Below are positions 23,190 through 31,109 of a stretch of DNA of 64,000 bases, piece by piece (positions within the stretch are counted from its first letter, which is position 1; the number at the start of each line of letters is the position of its first letter). A program made the position numbers and the translations under genes. Under the pieces are notes generated by a model. That model searched no databases and was not told the DNA's origin. It was given only the letters and a program-made list of their open reading frames with translations. The stretch spans positions 186,001 to 250,000 of the forward strand of contig CAWDLK010000008.1 in the NCBI GenBank assembly GCA_963803165.1. The letters run 5' to 3'. This DNA is from Changshengia sp963803165 (GTDB lineage Bacteria; Chloroflexota; Dormibacteria; Aeolococcales; Aeolococcaceae).

Positions 23190-25127
23190 TCAGACCTCCT
23201 TGAACTCGGCGTCCACCACGTCGTCGCCGCCCGACCCCTCGGAGCCCGGCGAAGCGGGAGCACCGCCCTCCGGAGCCGCCCCGCCGCTCTCCGGCGCCGG
23301 CCCGGCCGGCCCGCTCGACGGCCCGCCCGAGGAGGACGCGTACACGGCCTCGCCGATCTTCTGGATCGACGCCTGCAGGGCGTCGTGGGCGGACTTGATG
23401 GCGTCGTCGTCGTTCTTGCTGATGGCGTCGCGCACCGCGGCGACCTTGGCCTCGATGTCGGTGCGGAGGTCGGACGGCACCTTGTCGCCCGCGTCCTTGA
23501 GCGCCTTCTCGGCCTGGAATGCGAGGTGCTCGGCCCGGTTCTTGGTCTCGATGGCCTCCTGCTTCCGGCGGTCCTCGTCGGCGTGCGACTCGGCCTCCTT
23601 GACCATCCGCTCCACCTCGTCCTTCTGCAGGGTGGTGGACCCGGTGATGGTGACCTTGTTCTGCTTGCCGGTGCCCCGGTCATGAGCGGTGACGTTGAGG
23701 ATGCCGTTGGCGTCGATGTCGAAGGTGACCTCGATCTGGGGCACCCCGCGCGGTGCGGGCGGTATCCCATCCAGGGTGAAGGTCCCGAGGATCCGGTTGT
23801 CCCGCGCCATCGGCCGCTCGCCCTGGAGGACCACGATCTCGACGCTCGGCTGGGCGTCGGAGGCGGTGGAGAAGACCTGGGACTTGGCGGTGGGGATGGT
23901 GGTGTTGCGCTCGATGAGCTTGGTGTTCACCTCGCCCTCGGTCATGATCCCGAGCGACAGCGGGGTGACGTCGAGGAGCAGCACGTCCTTGACCTCGCCC
24001 TTGAGCACCCCGGCCTGGATGGCGGCGCCGATGGCCACCACCTCGTCCGGGTTGACGCTGCGGTTGGGGTCCTTGCCGCCCAGCTCCTTGACCAGCGCCT
24101 GGATCACCGGCATCCGGGTGGAGCCGCCGACCAGGATCACCTCGTCGAGGTCCTTGACGCTCATGTGGGCGTCGGCCAGGGCGTCCTGGAAGGGCTTGCG
24201 GCAGCGCGCGGTGAGGTCCTCGGTCAGCTGCTCGAACTTGGAGCGGGAGACCGTGATGTCGAGGTGCTTCGGCCCCGAGGCGTCGGCGGTGATGAAGGGC
24301 AGGTTGACCTGGGTCTCCTGGCGCTGGGAGAGCTCGATCTTGGCCTTCTCGGCCGCCTCGGTCAGCCGCTGCAGCGCCTGGGGGTCGCCGCGCAGGTCGA
24401 TGCCCTGGTCCCGCTTGAACTCGTCGGCCAGGAAGTCCACCACCCTGCGGTCGTAGTCGTCGCCGCCCAGGTGCGTGTCCCCGTTGGTGGACTTGACCTC
24501 GAAGACCCCCTCGCCGACCTCCAGGATGGAGACGTCGAAGGTGCCGCCGCCGAGGTCGAAGACGAGGATCTTCTCGTTCTCCTTCTTCTCCAGCCCGTAG
24601 GCGAGGGAGGCGGCGGTCGGCTCGTTGATGATCCGCAGCACGTTGAGCCCGGCGATCTGGCCGGCGTTCTTGGTGGCCTGGCGCTGGGCGTCGTTGAAGT
24701 AGGCGGGGACGGTGATGACCGCGTCGGTCACCTTCTCGCCCAGGTAGGCCTCGGCGTCCGTCTTCAGCTTCTGGAGCACCATCGCCGAGATCTGCTCCGG
24801 GGTGTGGCGCTCGCCGGCGACCTCCACCTCGACCCGGCCGTCCTTGCCGGCCACCACCTTGTAGGGGACCTGCTTGGACTCGGTGCCCACCTCGCTCAGC
24901 AGCCGCCCCATGAAGCGCTTGATCGAGTAGATGGTGTTGTGGGGGTTCACCGCGGCCTGGCGCCGGGCCAGCGTGCCGACGAGGCGCTCTCCGCCGCGGG
25001 TGAAGGCGACCACGGAGGGGGTGGTGCGACCGCCCTCGGCATTGGCGATGACGGTGGGCTCGCCGCCCTCCATCACGGCCACCACGCTGTTGGTGGTACC
25101 GAGATCGATGCCGACGGTCTTGGCCAT
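23190..25127 (-). CDS. dnaK: Chaperone DnaK (Hsp70)
   Basis: A 645-residue Hsp70 that binds exposed hydrophobic peptides with ATP-driven cycling. MAKTVGIDLGTTNSVVAVMEGGEP, FDLGGGTFDVSIL, ILVGGSTRMP and the linker DVLLLDVTPLSLG are intact. The C-terminus is an Ala/Gly/Pro/Ser-rich tail ending GGDDVVDAEFKEV, the usual co-chaperone motif. The ATG has GGAGGG upstream. grpE and dnaJ are not adjacent; downstream is a small unknown gene. No CIRCE or HAIR operator is visible in the 157 bp upstream. Confidence 0.98.
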   Translation of the reverse strand: MAKTVGIDLGTTNSVVAVMEGGEPTVIANAEGGRTTPSVVAFTRGGERLVGTLARRQAAVNPHNTIYSIKRFMGRLLSEVGTESKQVPYKVVAGKDGRVEVEVAGERHTPEQISAMVLQKLKTDAEAYLGEKVTDAVITVPAYFNDAQRQATKNAGQIAGLNVLRIINEPTAASLAYGLEKKENEKILVFDLGGGTFDVSILEVGEGVFEVKSTNGDTHLGGDDYDRRVVDFLADEFKRDQGIDLRGDPQALQRLTEAAEKAKIELSQRQETQVNLPFITADASGPKHLDITVSRSKFEQLTEDLTARCRKPFQDALADAHMSVKDLDEVILVGGSTRMPVIQALVKELGGKDPNRSVNPDEVVAIGAAIQAGVLKGEVKDVLLLDVTPLSLGIMTEGEVNTKLIERNTTIPTAKSQVFSTASDAQPSVEIVVLQGERPMARDNRILGTFTLDGIPPAPRGVPQIEVTFDIDANGILNVTAHDRGTGKQNKVTITGSTTLQKDEVERMVKEAESHADEDRRKQEAIETKNRAEHLAFQAEKALKDAGDKVPSDLRTDIEAKVAAVRDAISKNDDDAIKSAHDALQASIQKIGEAVYASSSGGPSSGPAGPAPESGGAAPEGGAPASPGSEGSGGDDVVDAEFKEV

Positions 25128-25284
25128 GTGAGGGGTCCCTCCAGAAGTGCTCGAACGTGAGCCGAACCGTCCGGGGAGCGGCGCACCCGCCGGCTCCGTG
25201 GCGGTCAGATCCCGATGTACCTCGGCGTCTGCCCATGCTAAACGCCTGCGCGGTCAGCGGGAGGCGTCCCCCGCTCCCGCCCGG

Positions 25285-25914
25285 TCACTCACGGAAGCCG
25301 TCCTGGCCGATCAGCGGGACGAAGCGGCAGGGGCCGAGGTTCTCGGTGGTCCAGATCCCCCCGTGCATCCGCAGCCGGGTGAGCTCCTCGCCCTCGGGGC
25401 CGCTCCTGATGGGCACTACCAGGCGGCCGCCCTCGCGGAGCTGGCGGGCCAGCGCCACCGGCAGGCGGGGAGCCGCGGCGCCGACGCCGATGGCGTCGAA
25501 GGGGGCCCGGTCGGGGAGCCCCACGCTGCCGTCGGCGGCCACCACCTCGACGTCCACACCCAGCCGGCCGAGGAGTTCGGCGGCGCGGTTGGCCAGCTCC
25601 GGGATCCGCTCGACGCTGATGACCCGCGCGCCGCAGGCGGCCATCACCGCCGCCTGGTAGCCGCTCCCGGTGCCGATGTCGAGGGCGACGTCCCCGGGAC
25701 GCAGCTCCAGCGCCTCGACCAGGATCGCCACCATCAGCGGCTGGGAGATGGTCTGGCTCTCGCCGATGGGGAGGGCCCGATCCGCGTAGGCCTCCTCGCG
25801 GTCGCCCTCCAGGACGTACTCCTCGCGCCGCACCTGGGCCATCGCCTCGAGGACGCGCCGGTCGGCGACCCCGCCGACGCGGAGCCGCTCGATCATCGCC
25901 TCCCGGCTGTCCAT
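25285..25914 (-). CDS. pcm: Protein-L-isoaspartate O-methyltransferase
   Basis: A 209-residue repair enzyme that methylates isoaspartyl residues in aged proteins. Landmarks are MAQVRREEYVLEG...AYADRALPIGESQTISQPLMVAIL, the AdoMet loop ALDIGTGSGYQAAVMA, ISVERIPELA, and DAIGVGAAAPRLPVALARQLREGGRLVVPI. Length is normal. It lies upstream of dnaK on the same strand, which suits a protein-maintenance cluster, although 157 bp separate them. Confidence 0.94.
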   Translation of the reverse strand: MDSREAMIERLRVGGVADRRVLEAMAQVRREEYVLEGDREEAYADRALPIGESQTISQPLMVAILVEALELRPGDVALDIGTGSGYQAAVMAACGARVISVERIPELANRAAELLGRLGVDVEVVAADGSVGLPDRAPFDAIGVGAAAPRLPVALARQLREGGRLVVPIRSGPEGEELTRLRMHGGIWTTENLGPCRFVPLIGQDGFRE

Positions 25915-25966
25915 TCCCGGCTGCCTCGCAGAACCGGTGATCCCGATCGGGGTCGGGCCTCGCCTG

Positions 25967-26185
25967 CTACTCGGGACGGTACTCCCGCTGCCCGGTCCGG
26001 TCGTCGAACCAGACCCGCATCCGCCGCCCCGTCTCGGGGTCGATGAACACCTCCGCCGTTGGCCGGGCGCCCGCCACCGACCCGCCGCGGCCGCCCCGGT
26101 ACCTCTCCCAGCCGACCGCCGCGCCCACGATGATGAGGACGGCGACGGCGACGATCACCACCAGCTGGGCGACGGCGAATCCCAT
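25967..26185 (-). CDS. Small single-pass membrane protein (72 aa)
   Basis: A 72-residue protein with one N-terminal membrane helix (VAQLVVIVAVAVLIIVGAAVGW) and a basic/charged cytoplasmic tail (DPETGRRMRVWFDDRTGQREYRPE). The ATG follows GAGGAGG at 9-nt spacing. It sits in a tandem minus-strand series between the YbjQ-like gene and pcm. No family recognised. Confidence 0.7.
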   Translation of the reverse strand: MGFAVAQLVVIVAVAVLIIVGAAVGWERYRGGRGGSVAGARPTAEVFIDPETGRRMRVWFDDRTGQREYRPE

Positions 26186-26212
26186 GACGGGCGCCTCCTC
26201 AGCGGCGCGCGA

Positions 26213-26551
26213 TCATCCCGCGGCGGGCGGCGCCAGCGGCTCGATCAGCTGGCCCGTGCCGTAGGCCACGATCTCGCTCATGGTGTTGCCGATCTCCGAG
26301 GAGTCGAACCGCATCATGGTCACCGCGTTGGCCCCCATGGCGGTGGCGTTCTGCACCATGCGGTCGACCGCCTGGCGCCGGGCGTCCTCGAGCAGCTTGA
26401 CGTAGGAGGCGACCTCGCCGCCGACGATGCTGCGGAAGCCGGCCGCGATGTTGCCGCCCAGCCCGCGGGTGCGCACGGTGAGGCCGAAGACCTGCCCGAG
26501 CGTCTGCACGACCCGGGTGCCGGGGATGTTCTCGGTGGTGGTGACGATCAT
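26213..26551 (-). CDS. YbjQ/UPF0145 family protein
   Basis: A 112-residue heavy-metal-binding-fold protein of the YbjQ family. The hallmark IVTTTENIPGTRVVQTLGQVFGLTVRTRGLGGNIAAGFRSIVGGEVASYVKLLEDARRQAVDRMVQNATAMGANAVTMMRFD pattern is present in outline; members form pentamers of unknown role. ATG 26551 lies 6 nt after TATGCT (26558-26563), with no SD. Confidence 0.93.
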   Translation of the reverse strand: MIVTTTENIPGTRVVQTLGQVFGLTVRTRGLGGNIAAGFRSIVGGEVASYVKLLEDARRQAVDRMVQNATAMGANAVTMMRFDSSEIGNTMSEIVAYGTGQLIEPLAPPAAG

Positions 26552-26557
26552 GGGTCG

Positions 26558-26563
26558 AGCATA
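26558..26563 (-). promoter_or_regulatory. -10 box (TATGCT) for the YbjQ gene
   Basis: TATGCT ends 6 nt before ATG 26551; leaderless type. Confidence 0.55.
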
Positions 26564-26588
26564 GCCGTCCCGCGACCCCCTCGCCGGC

Positions 26589-27011
26589 TCATTGCGGGGT
26601 CAGGTCGAGGTCCGGCGGCGCGCTCTCCGGCAGCTTCCAGACGATGAAGCCCTTCTCCCAGCGACGGTGCAAATCGTTGGCGGCGTCCACCGCCTCGGCG
26701 GCTCGGCGCTCGAACGTCACCAGGTCCTCGGCCGCGATGGCGAGGAGCAGCGGCTCCACCTCCTCGTGGAGGTACTCGGCCACGTCGTCGGCGTACTTGG
26801 GTCGGGTGATCGTGCAGAGGCGAAACAGCTTGCTCATCTCGGCGAGCTGCCATCGGGCGAGGCGCCAGTTGCCGGCCCGGGCCGCGTACACGGCCCGCCA
26901 GAATCGGTTGGCGATCTCGGGCATCAGCCGGGCCAGCCCGGGCTGGAGCCGGGTCAGCTCCTCGGGGCTCAGCCGTTCGGGGTTGGCAGGTGTCCCTGCG
27001 CTCTCCGCCAT
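26589..27011 (-). CDS. Conserved helical protein of unknown function
   Basis: A 140-residue soluble all-helical protein. Two conserved-looking stretches, ANRFWRAVYAARAGNWRLARWQLAEMSKLFRLCTITRPKYADDV and AVDAANDLHRRWEKGFIVWKLPESAPPDLDL, suggest a four-helix bundle; I have seen similar hypotheticals in proteobacteria but no function. ATG 27011 is divergent from the Kelch gene, with TACACT 9 nt upstream. Confidence 0.7.
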   Translation of the reverse strand: MAESAGTPANPERLSPEELTRLQPGLARLMPEIANRFWRAVYAARAGNWRLARWQLAEMSKLFRLCTITRPKYADDVAEYLHEEVEPLLLAIAAEDLVTFERRAAEAVDAANDLHRRWEKGFIVWKLPESAPPDLDLTPQ

Positions 27012-27085
27012 CGCCGGTCGAGTGTATCCGCGGCGAGCCCCGCCCCCATCGGGAACCCGGCGGCGGCCGCCGGCGTAGAGGGGAA

Positions 27086-28753
27086 ATGGACGAGCTCCGC
27101 CGTCGCGGCGGCCGCCTGCGCCGTGGAGCGGGCACCCTGCTGCTGAGCCTGGCGGTGGCCGCCGCGGTGACCGGCGGCTACCTCGGACTGCGCCACGACG
27201 CCGCCTCGGGGGACGCGGGCGCTGGCCCCGCCGCCCGCACCGGCGCCGTCATGGCCTACGACCCGGCCACCGGCGACGTCGTGATGTTCGGCGGCGACGG
27301 CGCGAGCGGGCAGCCGCTCGCCGACACGTGGCTGTGGGACGGGTCGGCCTGGTCGCCGGCGCTGGCCGCGAGCCACCCGCCCGCCAGGTACGGCGCCCAG
27401 ATGGCCTGGGACCCGCAGAGCCAGCGTGTGATCCTCCTCGGCGGGACGGGTGGGAGCGGTTGCGCGAGCGGCGACCGGGGGGATGGGGTGGGCTCCTCGG
27501 GGGCCGCGTGCACCCAGCTCCAGGACGCGTGGGCGTGGGACGGGAGTGACTGGTCCCAGCTCGACCTCGGCAGCGGCGCCCGCCAGGTCGGGTACTACTC
27601 GCTGGAGGGGGCGTCGATGGCCACCGACCCGGCGAGCGGCCGCATCGTCCTGGTCACCGACGGCAACCCCGCCGCCCAGCTCCTCCCCGATCAGGGCGTC
27701 GAGTCGTCGGGCGGGGCGGCGGTGGGCACGGCCACCGCCGTGGCCGGAAGCTCCGGCGGCGGCTCGGCCTGCGTCGCGGCGGGGGGCGGTCCCTGCGGCT
27801 CCCCCGCGACCCCGCCCTCGGGCATCAGCGTCCCTCCCGTGGAGACCGCGTGCCCGGCGGCCGGCGGCTGCACCTCCCCGACGTGTGACGCGGCCACGGC
27901 CGCTTGCGGCATCTGCCCGGTCACCTCGGGGGTGGCCGGGTCCGCTTCCTCCTCGTCGCAGGTCATCTGCACCAACTGCCCGGCCGTGGGCGCCCCGTGC
28001 GCTCTCGAGCCGGCCACGTTCACCTGGGTCTTCGATGGCAGCACGTTCCAGCCCGTCGACGCGGACCCGGGCTCGTCGCCATCCTCCGGGGGCGAGCTGG
28101 TCTGGTTCCCGGGCCCGGGCAGGCTTGCCGACATCTCCCCCGCGGTGTACGCGCCGATCGACTGTCCTGCCGGGGACCCCTGTCCCATCAGCCCGGAGGC
28201 GGAGGCCTGGACGTGGACCGGCAGCGGCTGGGCGCGGGCCGATGTCCTCTCCTCGAACGCCGCGGCCCCGTACTTCGGGACCCCGCCGGTCGCCGACCTC
28301 TCGGCCGGTGACGTCGTCGGTGTCGACTCGAGCGGCGCCACCTGGACCTCGACCGCCCCGGCGAGCGGTTGGGTCGAGGCGTCCCCCACCATCTCGCCGC
28401 CGGCACGAACCGGCTTCGCCCTCGCCTTCGACGGCGCGACGGGCGAGGTCGTGCTCGCCGCCGGTCAGCTCCTGGGGACCAGCTCCAGCGCCGGCGACGT
28501 GGTCGGCGACACGTGGACCTGGGACGGCAGCGGCTGGAGCCGGCGCGGTGGCGCGGCACCCTCCCCGCCGGCATCGGGCCCGGCCACGCCGGCGCCCAGC
28601 ATCAGCGATCTGCCTGCGCGGGTCACCGGCCTGCCACTGTCCAGCCCTTCCTCCCAGATCCTCGCGTCGCCGTCGCCGTGTGACGTCCAATGCCCGGGCC
28701 CTGTCAGCCTTCCGCCCTCCCCGGCCAGTCCGAGCACAGCGCCCACCTCCTGA
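27086..28753 (+). CDS. Membrane-anchored Kelch-like protein with Cys-rich inserts
   Basis: A 555-residue extracytoplasmic protein: basic start, one membrane/signal helix (residues ~15-35, TLLLSLAVAAAVTGGYLGL), then beta-propeller repeats of the galactose-oxidase/Kelch kind (AYDPATGDVVMFGG...DTWLWDGSAW; AWDPQSQRVILLGG...DAWAWDGSDW; AFDGATGEVVLAAG...DTWTWDGSGW). Between blades 2 and 4 are cysteine-dense insertions (CASGDRGD..AACTQ; ACPAAGGCTSPTCDAATAACGICP; ICTNCPAVGAPC), likely disulfide-bonded loops. ATG 27086 follows GAGGGG. Possibly a surface adhesion or sugar-binding protein. Confidence 0.75.
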   Translation: MDELRRRGGRLRRGAGTLLLSLAVAAAVTGGYLGLRHDAASGDAGAGPAARTGAVMAYDPATGDVVMFGGDGASGQPLADTWLWDGSAWSPALAASHPPARYGAQMAWDPQSQRVILLGGTGGSGCASGDRGDGVGSSGAACTQLQDAWAWDGSDWSQLDLGSGARQVGYYSLEGASMATDPASGRIVLVTDGNPAAQLLPDQGVESSGGAAVGTATAVAGSSGGGSACVAAGGGPCGSPATPPSGISVPPVETACPAAGGCTSPTCDAATAACGICPVTSGVAGSASSSSQVICTNCPAVGAPCALEPATFTWVFDGSTFQPVDADPGSSPSSGGELVWFPGPGRLADISPAVYAPIDCPAGDPCPISPEAEAWTWTGSGWARADVLSSNAAAPYFGTPPVADLSAGDVVGVDSSGATWTSTAPASGWVEASPTISPPARTGFALAFDGATGEVVLAAGQLLGTSSSAGDVVGDTWTWDGSGWSRRGGAAPSPPASGPATPAPSISDLPARVTGLPLSSPSSQILASPSPCDVQCPGPVSLPPSPASPSTAPTS

Positions 28754-28791
28754 TCGACCGCCCCTCACCCTCTCTGTGGTTGGATCGCGGC

Positions 28792-29328
28792 ATGGCACCG
28801 CCCACCATCCGCATCGAGGCTCTCGACCGGCCCGGCGACCCCGAGATCCGCCGCCTCCTGATCGAGCTCGGCCTGGAGGAGCAGGAGGGCTACGACCACC
28901 CCAGGGAGACCCGCGACGAGATCGCGGCCCGGACCGGGCTCATGACCCGGAGCTTCCTCGGGGAGAACGTGGTCTTCGCAGCCCGTGACGAGAGCGACCG
29001 CACCGTCGGCCTCTGCTGGTGCGTCCTCTTCGACCCGGGCAACGGTCTGGAGGGCGAGGTGGCCGAGCTGTACGTCGAGCCCGAGGTGAGGGGACGCGGG
29101 GTGGCGACCTCCCTGGTGGGGGAGGCGATGCGCCTCTTCCAGGAGCGGGAGGCGACGTTCGTCGTGGTCTGGACCCGCCCCGACAACCCGGCGGCCCTCG
29201 CCGTCTACCGCCACCACGGCTTCGCTCCCACCGAGCAGACGGTGCTGACCTGGCTGCCCCTGCCCGGCCGCCCGCCGGGGGAGGCAGGTCCAGGCCCGGA
29301 GCACGATGCGGATAATCACGCTCCGTGA
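28792..29328 (+). CDS. GNAT-family N-acetyltransferase
   Basis: A 178-residue GNAT protein with motif A VAELYVEPEVRGRGVATSLVGEAMRLF (R-x2-G-x-G for acetyl-CoA pyrophosphate) and motif B NPAALAVYRHHGF. The N-terminal EEQEGYDHPRETRDEIAARTG helices are variable. Substrate unknown. It precedes gatC by 16 bp and may share its transcript. ATG 28792 lies 6 nt after TTGGAT. Confidence 0.85.
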   Translation: MAPPTIRIEALDRPGDPEIRRLLIELGLEEQEGYDHPRETRDEIAARTGLMTRSFLGENVVFAARDESDRTVGLCWCVLFDPGNGLEGEVAELYVEPEVRGRGVATSLVGEAMRLFQEREATFVVVWTRPDNPAALAVYRHHGFAPTEQTVLTWLPLPGRPPGEAGPGPEHDADNHAP

Positions 29329-29344
29329 TGCCCCGGAGGACACG

Positions 29345-29632
29345 ATGACCCTCGACCGCGACCAGGTGGGTCACGTCGCCATGCTCGCCCGCCTCGGCCT
29401 GAGCGAGGAGGAGGCGGAGCGCTACCGGGAGCAGCTCGACGCCATCCTCAGCCATGTCGACCGGCTCCAGCAGGTCGACACCTCGGCGGTGGGCGAGACC
29501 GCCCAGGTCGGCGGCCTGGTCAACGCCTGGCGCGAGGACGAGAGGCGCGAGTGCCTGCCCGTCGAGGCGGCCCTTGCCAACGCCCCGCGCCGCCGCGGCG
29601 ACCACTTCGAGGTGGGGGCGATCCAGGAGTGA
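29345..29632 (+). CDS. gatC: Asp-tRNA(Asn)/Glu-tRNA(Gln) amidotransferase subunit C
   Basis: A 95-residue GatC, the small stabilising subunit of the GatCAB transamidase. LDRDQVGHVAMLARLGLSEEEAERYREQLDAILSHVDRLQQVDT is characteristic, and the C-terminus (PVEAALANAPRRRGDHFEVGAI) matches the conserved end. ATG 29345 has GGAGG five bases upstream. First of gatC-gatA-gatB with 7-nt and -4-nt spacings. Presence of GatCAB implies that Gln-tRNA and/or Asn-tRNA is made indirectly. Confidence 0.95.
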   Translation: MTLDRDQVGHVAMLARLGLSEEEAERYREQLDAILSHVDRLQQVDTSAVGETAQVGGLVNAWREDERRECLPVEAALANAPRRRGDHFEVGAIQE

Positions 29633-29639
29633 GCGGGTC

Positions 29640-31109
29640 GTGAGCGGTCGGACGGTCGGCGAGCTGGGCGCCCGACTGCGCCGGGGGGAGACCACCCCCG
29701 GGGCGCTGGCGTCCGAGGCCCGGCGCGAGCTGGAGTCCGTGTCCGGCCTCCATCCCGTGCTCCGCTACACGGACGCGCTCGCCGAGCGGCAGGCCGGGCG
29801 AGCCGCGCGCATGCTCGCCGAGGCCCCGGAGTCCGCCGGGCCCCTCTGCGGGATCCCCTTCGCCTACAAGGACGTCCTCTGCGTGGAGGGGGTGGAGACC
29901 TCCGCCGGCTCGCGGATCCTCGAGGGCTTCATCCCTCCCTACACCGGCACCGCCCTGGGACGGCTGCTCGACGCCGGGGCCGTGCCGGTGGCGGTGACCA
30001 ACTGCGACGAGTTCGCCATGGGCTCCTCCAACGAGAACTCGGCCTATGGCCCGGTGGGGAACCCCTGGGACGCGGAGCGGGTGCCGGGGGGCAGCAGCGG
30101 CGGAAGCGCCGCCGTCGTCGCGGCCGGAGCCGTCCCCTTCTCCCTCGGGACCGACACCGGCGGGTCGATCCGCCAGCCCGCCTCCTTCTGTGGTGTCGCC
30201 GGCTTCAAGCCGACCTACGGCCGGGTCTCCCGCTACGGGCTCATCGCCTTCGCCTCCTCCCTCGACCAGATCGGCCCCTTCGCCCGCAGCGTGGACGACG
30301 TCGCCAGCGTCTTCACCGCCATCGCCGGCCACGACCCCCGGGACAGCACCTCGTCCCCGCTCCCGGTCGAGCCGGTGGAGGAGCAGCTGGGCCGGGGCGT
30401 GGCCGGGATGCGGCTCGGGCTTCCCCGCGAGTACATGACCGAGGGGATGGAGCCGGGCGTCCGGGCCGCGGTCGCAGCCGCCCTCGCTCTCCTCGAGAAG
30501 CTCGGCGCCACCATCGAGGAGGTGTCGCTGCCCTCCACCGAGGCGGCGCTCAGCACCTACTACATCATCGCCCCCGCCGAGTGCTCGGCCAACCTCGCCC
30601 GCATGGACGGGGTCCGCTTCGGTCTCCACGTCGACCGTCCGTCGCTCACCGACACCTACCTGGAGACCCGCGGCCGGGGCTTCGGCCCCGAGGTGAAGCG
30701 CCGGATCATGCTCGGCACCTACGCGCTCTCCAGCGGTTATTACGACGCCTACTACCGCAAGGCGCAGAAGGTGCGCACCCTCATCGCGGGGGAGTTCGAC
30801 CGCGCCTTCGAGAAGGTCGACGCCCTGGTCTGCCCCACCTCTCCGATCGTCGCCTTCCCCCAGGGGGCCAGGAACGATCCCCTCTCCATGTACCTCTGCG
30901 ACGTGCTGACCCTCCCGGTCAACCTCGCCGGCCTCCCCGGCATCTCGGTGCCGTGCGGCCGGAGCGACGGGCTCCCGGTCGGCCTGCAGGTGATCGGGCC
31001 GCGATTCGAGGACGCGCGGGTGCTCCGCGTGGCCCGGGCTTACGAGCAGGCGACCGCGTGGCACACGGAGACGGCGCCCCGGCCGCCCGCCTCAGGGACG
31101 CGGGCATGA
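29640..31109 (+). CDS. gatA: Asp-tRNA(Asn)/Glu-tRNA(Gln) amidotransferase subunit A
   Basis: A 489-residue amidase subunit that releases ammonia from glutamine or asparagine. The Ser-cisSer-Lys triad is visible: Lys in IPFAYKDVLCVEG, the signature PGGSSGGSAAVVAAG, and GTDTGGSIRQPASFCGVAGFKPTYGRVSRYGL. The C-terminal LPVNLAGLPGISVPCG...LPVGLQVIG is typical. The GTG start 29640 has AGGAG upstream and lies 7 nt after gatC. The TGA overlaps the gatB ATG (ATGA). Confidence 0.97.
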   Translation: MSGRTVGELGARLRRGETTPGALASEARRELESVSGLHPVLRYTDALAERQAGRAARMLAEAPESAGPLCGIPFAYKDVLCVEGVETSAGSRILEGFIPPYTGTALGRLLDAGAVPVAVTNCDEFAMGSSNENSAYGPVGNPWDAERVPGGSSGGSAAVVAAGAVPFSLGTDTGGSIRQPASFCGVAGFKPTYGRVSRYGLIAFASSLDQIGPFARSVDDVASVFTAIAGHDPRDSTSSPLPVEPVEEQLGRGVAGMRLGLPREYMTEGMEPGVRAAVAAALALLEKLGATIEEVSLPSTEAALSTYYIIAPAECSANLARMDGVRFGLHVDRPSLTDTYLETRGRGFGPEVKRRIMLGTYALSSGYYDAYYRKAQKVRTLIAGEFDRAFEKVDALVCPTSPIVAFPQGARNDPLSMYLCDVLTLPVNLAGLPGISVPCGRSDGLPVGLQVIGPRFEDARVLRVARAYEQATAWHTETAPRPPASGTRA

